A program made the position numbers and the translations under genes. DNA of 64,000 nt. Origin: Fischerella sp. JS2 (GTDB taxonomy: Bacteria > Cyanobacteriota > Cyanobacteriia > Cyanobacteriales > Nostocaceae). The DNA lies in NCBI RefSeq assembly GCF_032393985.1, contig NZ_CP135918.1, positions 6,449,724-6,513,723 of the forward strand, read 5' to 3'. Below, piece after piece: positions 61,795 to 64,000 of the stretch. Each line of letters opens with the position of its first letter. Within the stretch, counting starts at the first letter, position 1. The notes beneath the pieces are model-generated. The model was not told where the DNA came from. It worked only from the letters and a program-made list of their open reading frames with translations, and searched no databases.

Positions 61795-62454
61795 ATGAAC
61801 ACTCCCAGTCATGCTATTCTCAACCTAGCAATTCTGATTGCTCCCCAGCAGCCGACGGCTACTTTGGCAATTGTTTGTGGTGCGGTTTTACCAGATATGC
61901 CGATGTTTGTTATGTATTTTTGGGCAAAAGTAATTCGTCGGCAATCAGAGTATCAAATTTGGTCAGAAATCTACTTTAAATCCTTTTGGCAAAATTTTAC
62001 TCATGCATTTCATTCCATACCTTTGGCACTAATTAGTATTTTGATTGCCCATTACTTTGGCTGGTGGCAAGTAGAAATTATTGGGATGAGTGCTTTGTTA
62101 CATGCTTTGGGTGATTTGCCTGTTCATAATAAAGATGCCCACAGACACTTTTTTCCGTTCAGTAATTACCGATTTATTAGTCCTATCTCTTATTGGAATC
62201 CCAAGTATCATGGCAGAGTGGTATCTTTGATGGAAAAATTATTAGTATTAGTAGCGACTTTTTATATATTTCCATTGCTGCAATCTTGGGTTGGAAAAGG
62301 GTTATTAGTAGTAGTTAATTTAGTTTATTTATCTGGTTATTTATACGTAAATTTCTTTCGTAATGTTCTTTTGAGCAATAGAATTAGCGAATTTCCCTTG
62401 GGTGACAAAGCCAGCAATATAGAATTGCTCTCACTGACTATGAAACAGCACTGA
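61795..62454 (+). CDS. Polytopic membrane protein, possible YdjM-like metal-dependent hydrolase
   Basis: A 219-residue membrane protein with about five hydrophobic segments. It starts MNTPSHAILNLAIL with His near the N-terminus, LPDMPMFV, THAFHSIPLAL, LLHALGDLPVHNKDAHRHFFPF, resembling the pattern of membrane-bound metal-dependent hydrolases (YdjM family) in which His/Asp line the membrane face. The match is by pattern only. Function unknown. Confidence 0.65.
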   Translation: MNTPSHAILNLAILIAPQQPTATLAIVCGAVLPDMPMFVMYFWAKVIRRQSEYQIWSEIYFKSFWQNFTHAFHSIPLALISILIAHYFGWWQVEIIGMSALLHALGDLPVHNKDAHRHFFPFSNYRFISPISYWNPKYHGRVVSLMEKLLVLVATFYIFPLLQSWVGKGLLVVVNLVYLSGYLYVNFFRNVLLSNRISEFPLGDKASNIELLSLTMKQH

Positions 62455-62692
62455 CTAACCTTTTACACCCATATCTTGGAAAAATCCACCTCATCCTCAA
62501 GTATCATCTTTGTTTTGGAGTCTTCTGGCTATCGGCTTGTTGTGGTGGTTGGCTTGGTGGCGAACTCAAAGAAAATGATTGTCAGTTCCCTTTTTCTAGT
62601 TCGAGTTTCACATCAGTGCCATATTTTTGAAACAAAAACTTCATAAAGAGTATCTAGATTGGATATAAGTTTAAAGATACTCTGTACAAAAA
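62455..62692. other. Spacer with a possible remnant of a membrane protein
   Basis: The frame 62459-62578 lacks any ATG, GTG or TTG start upstream of its conserved-looking part but reads SSLFWSLLAIGLLWWLAWW then RTQRK and stop, a textbook membrane segment with a basic end. It could be the tail of a lost gene. The HtrA promoter should lie in 62580-62690. Confidence 0.4.
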
Positions 62693-63964
62693 ATGTTACA
62701 CGAACCACGCGATCGCAAAAATTTATCAAACAACATTTCCTGGAATTCATCTAGCGACAAACCCCATTCTATTGCACCTTGGCGCAGGGCAGCTATGAAT
62801 TTATCGCTAGTGTTACTCGGTTCTGGAATGACTCTTGCTGGTGGCTACGTAGCTAATAACCATCAGCAGATGTCTAAGAATGCATCTAATTTAGCAGTAA
62901 CTCCAGTTAATGCTGCTCCACCATTACCAACAACCACAGACCCCAACTTTGTCACAAATGTTGTTCAAAAAGTTGGCCCTGCGGTAGTGCGAATTGATTC
63001 TGCTAGAACTGTAAAAACTCAGTTACCAGATGAATTTGATGACCCCTTCTTCCGTCGCTTTTTTGGGGGGCAAATACCATCTTCACCACAACAGCGAGTA
63101 GAACGTGGTACTGGTTCTGGTTTTATCATTAGTGGTGATGGTCGCATCCTCACTAATGCTCACGTTGTTGATGGTGCGGATACAGTGAAAGTCACACTCA
63201 CAGATGGACGCAGCTTTGACGGTAAAGTGTTGGGTAAAGACGAGTTGACTGATGTAGCAGTTGTCAAGATTGCAGCTAATAACCTACCTACCTTGGCAAT
63301 GGGCAATTCTGATCAATTGCAACCAGGACAATTAGCGATCGCGATCGGTAATCCTTTGGGATTAGATAATACTGTTACCACAGGTATTATCAGCGCTACT
63401 GGACGCAATGGCAATTTGATTGGTGCTACTGATAAACGAGTTGACTATATTCAAACAGACGCAGCAATCAACCCTGGTAACTCTGGTGGCCCCTTATTAA
63501 ATGATCGTGGCCAAGTCATTGGCATGAATACAGCTATTATCCAGGGGGCGCAAGGAATCGGTTTTGCCATTCCCATCAACACAGCCCAACGCATCGCTGA
63601 TCAACTGATTACCACAGGTAAAGCTCAACATCCTTATTTGGGTATTCAAATGATCGGGTTGACGCCAGAGTTGAGAGATAATATTAACTCAGATCCCAAC
63701 AGCAATTTGAGTGTAAGTGAAGATAAGGGCGTATTAGTCGTGAAAGTTATGCCCAATTCACCGGCTGCAAGAGCAGGTATACGTGCTGGTGATGTGATTC
63801 AAAAACTCAATGGTAAAACTGTCACAGATGCTAGCAGTGTCCAAAAAGCAGTAGATAATAGCCAAATTGGTGGCAATTTACGTATAGAATTGCGTCGTCA
63901 AGGTCAAACCGTCAATTTAGCTGTACAACCAGGTGCATTTCCCACTGCTATGAATCAACAATAA
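62693..63964 (+). CDS. HtrA/Deg-type serine protease with one PDZ domain
   Basis: A 423-residue trypsin-like protease. The N-terminal hydrophobic segment (about 33-53) is a signal anchor, so it acts in the periplasm or lumen. Catalytic triad: His157 (TNAHVVD), Asp187 (ELTDVAV), Ser264 (NPGNSGGP). One PDZ domain follows (about 315-410, GVLVVKVMPNSPAARAGIRAGDVI). Cyanobacteria have three such proteases, HtrA, HhoA and HhoB; which of these this is cannot be decided from the sequence alone. Confidence 0.95.
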   Translation: MLHEPRDRKNLSNNISWNSSSDKPHSIAPWRRAAMNLSLVLLGSGMTLAGGYVANNHQQMSKNASNLAVTPVNAAPPLPTTTDPNFVTNVVQKVGPAVVRIDSARTVKTQLPDEFDDPFFRRFFGGQIPSSPQQRVERGTGSGFIISGDGRILTNAHVVDGADTVKVTLTDGRSFDGKVLGKDELTDVAVVKIAANNLPTLAMGNSDQLQPGQLAIAIGNPLGLDNTVTTGIISATGRNGNLIGATDKRVDYIQTDAAINPGNSGGPLLNDRGQVIGMNTAIIQGAQGIGFAIPINTAQRIADQLITTGKAQHPYLGIQMIGLTPELRDNINSDPNSNLSVSEDKGVLVVKVMPNSPAARAGIRAGDVIQKLNGKTVTDASSVQKAVDNSQIGGNLRIELRRQGQTVNLAVQPGAFPTAMNQQ

Positions 63965-64000
63965 GTTTTTGATGATTGGGTGTCTATAGGGTGAGCATTT

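Overview
The window looks like a stretch of chromosome from a filamentous, heterocyst-forming type cyanobacterium (Nostocales). The evidence is the many HIP1 octamers (GCGATCGC), the abundant heptanucleotide tandem repeats and short palindromic dispersed repeats between genes, a stand-alone Mo-nitro_C-like protein, a phytochrome-type GAF protein, and the head-to-head arrangement of asd-dapA-rnj and tig-clpP-clpX, which I recall from other cyanobacteria. No species can be named from the sequence alone.

Layout. 1-12.8 kb: the end of a hybrid receiver/histidine kinase, an aldehyde dehydrogenase, a small GAF protein with both cysteines of a DXCF cyanobacteriochrome, a sulfite-oxidase-like protein, ribosomal protein L32, a caspase-fold protein lacking both catalytic residues, a Mo-nitro_C protein, an SLC13-like permease, a translationally coupled pair of tiny cyanobacterial proteins, an exported acetolactate decarboxylase and RNase J. 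13-20 kb: dapA and asd, divergent from tig, clpP and clpX. 20-25.9 kb: hydrolases, a GntR regulator, an S1-domain protein and a PAP2 phosphatase.

25.9-32.2 kb is an accessory patch: a PIN-toxin pair, a MazF-type pair flanked by short imperfect direct repeats, a NACHT NTPase gene broken by a nonsense codon, a frameshift and a Walker-A substitution, a tRNA-Ser(UGA), a metallophosphoesterase, and a VapC-like gene interrupted by one stop codon. 32.4-36.6 kb: a carotenoid-desaturase-like flavoprotein divergent from an Mla-type ABC ATPase and an MCE-domain protein.

36.9-51.8 kb is a large glycan cluster. Enzymes for three steps of ADP-heptose synthesis (a GmhA domain fused to a GT4 glycosyltransferase, GmhB, and bifunctional HldE) lie among five GT9 heptosyltransferase-like genes (one truncated), two further GT4 genes, a GT2 gene and an SDR. 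The cluster probably builds a heptose-containing surface glycan; no HldD epimerase is present in the window.

52-64 kb: a lipid kinase, a receiver lacking its phosphoacceptor Asp, thymidylate kinase, and a probable redox/electrophile regulon (ArsR regulator, a perfect 10-bp inverted-repeat operator, thioredoxin, glutathione transferase, Old Yellow Enzyme, nitroreductase), followed by a GNAT, an MFS exporter, a membrane protein and an HtrA-type protease.

Repeat biology is the second theme. The same intergenic cassette occurs with and without a 28-bp element flanked by a 5-bp duplication, and repeat-derived DNA has entered coding regions as inter-domain linkers. Starts were moved inward from the longest reading frame where repeats or ribosome binding sites argued for it.
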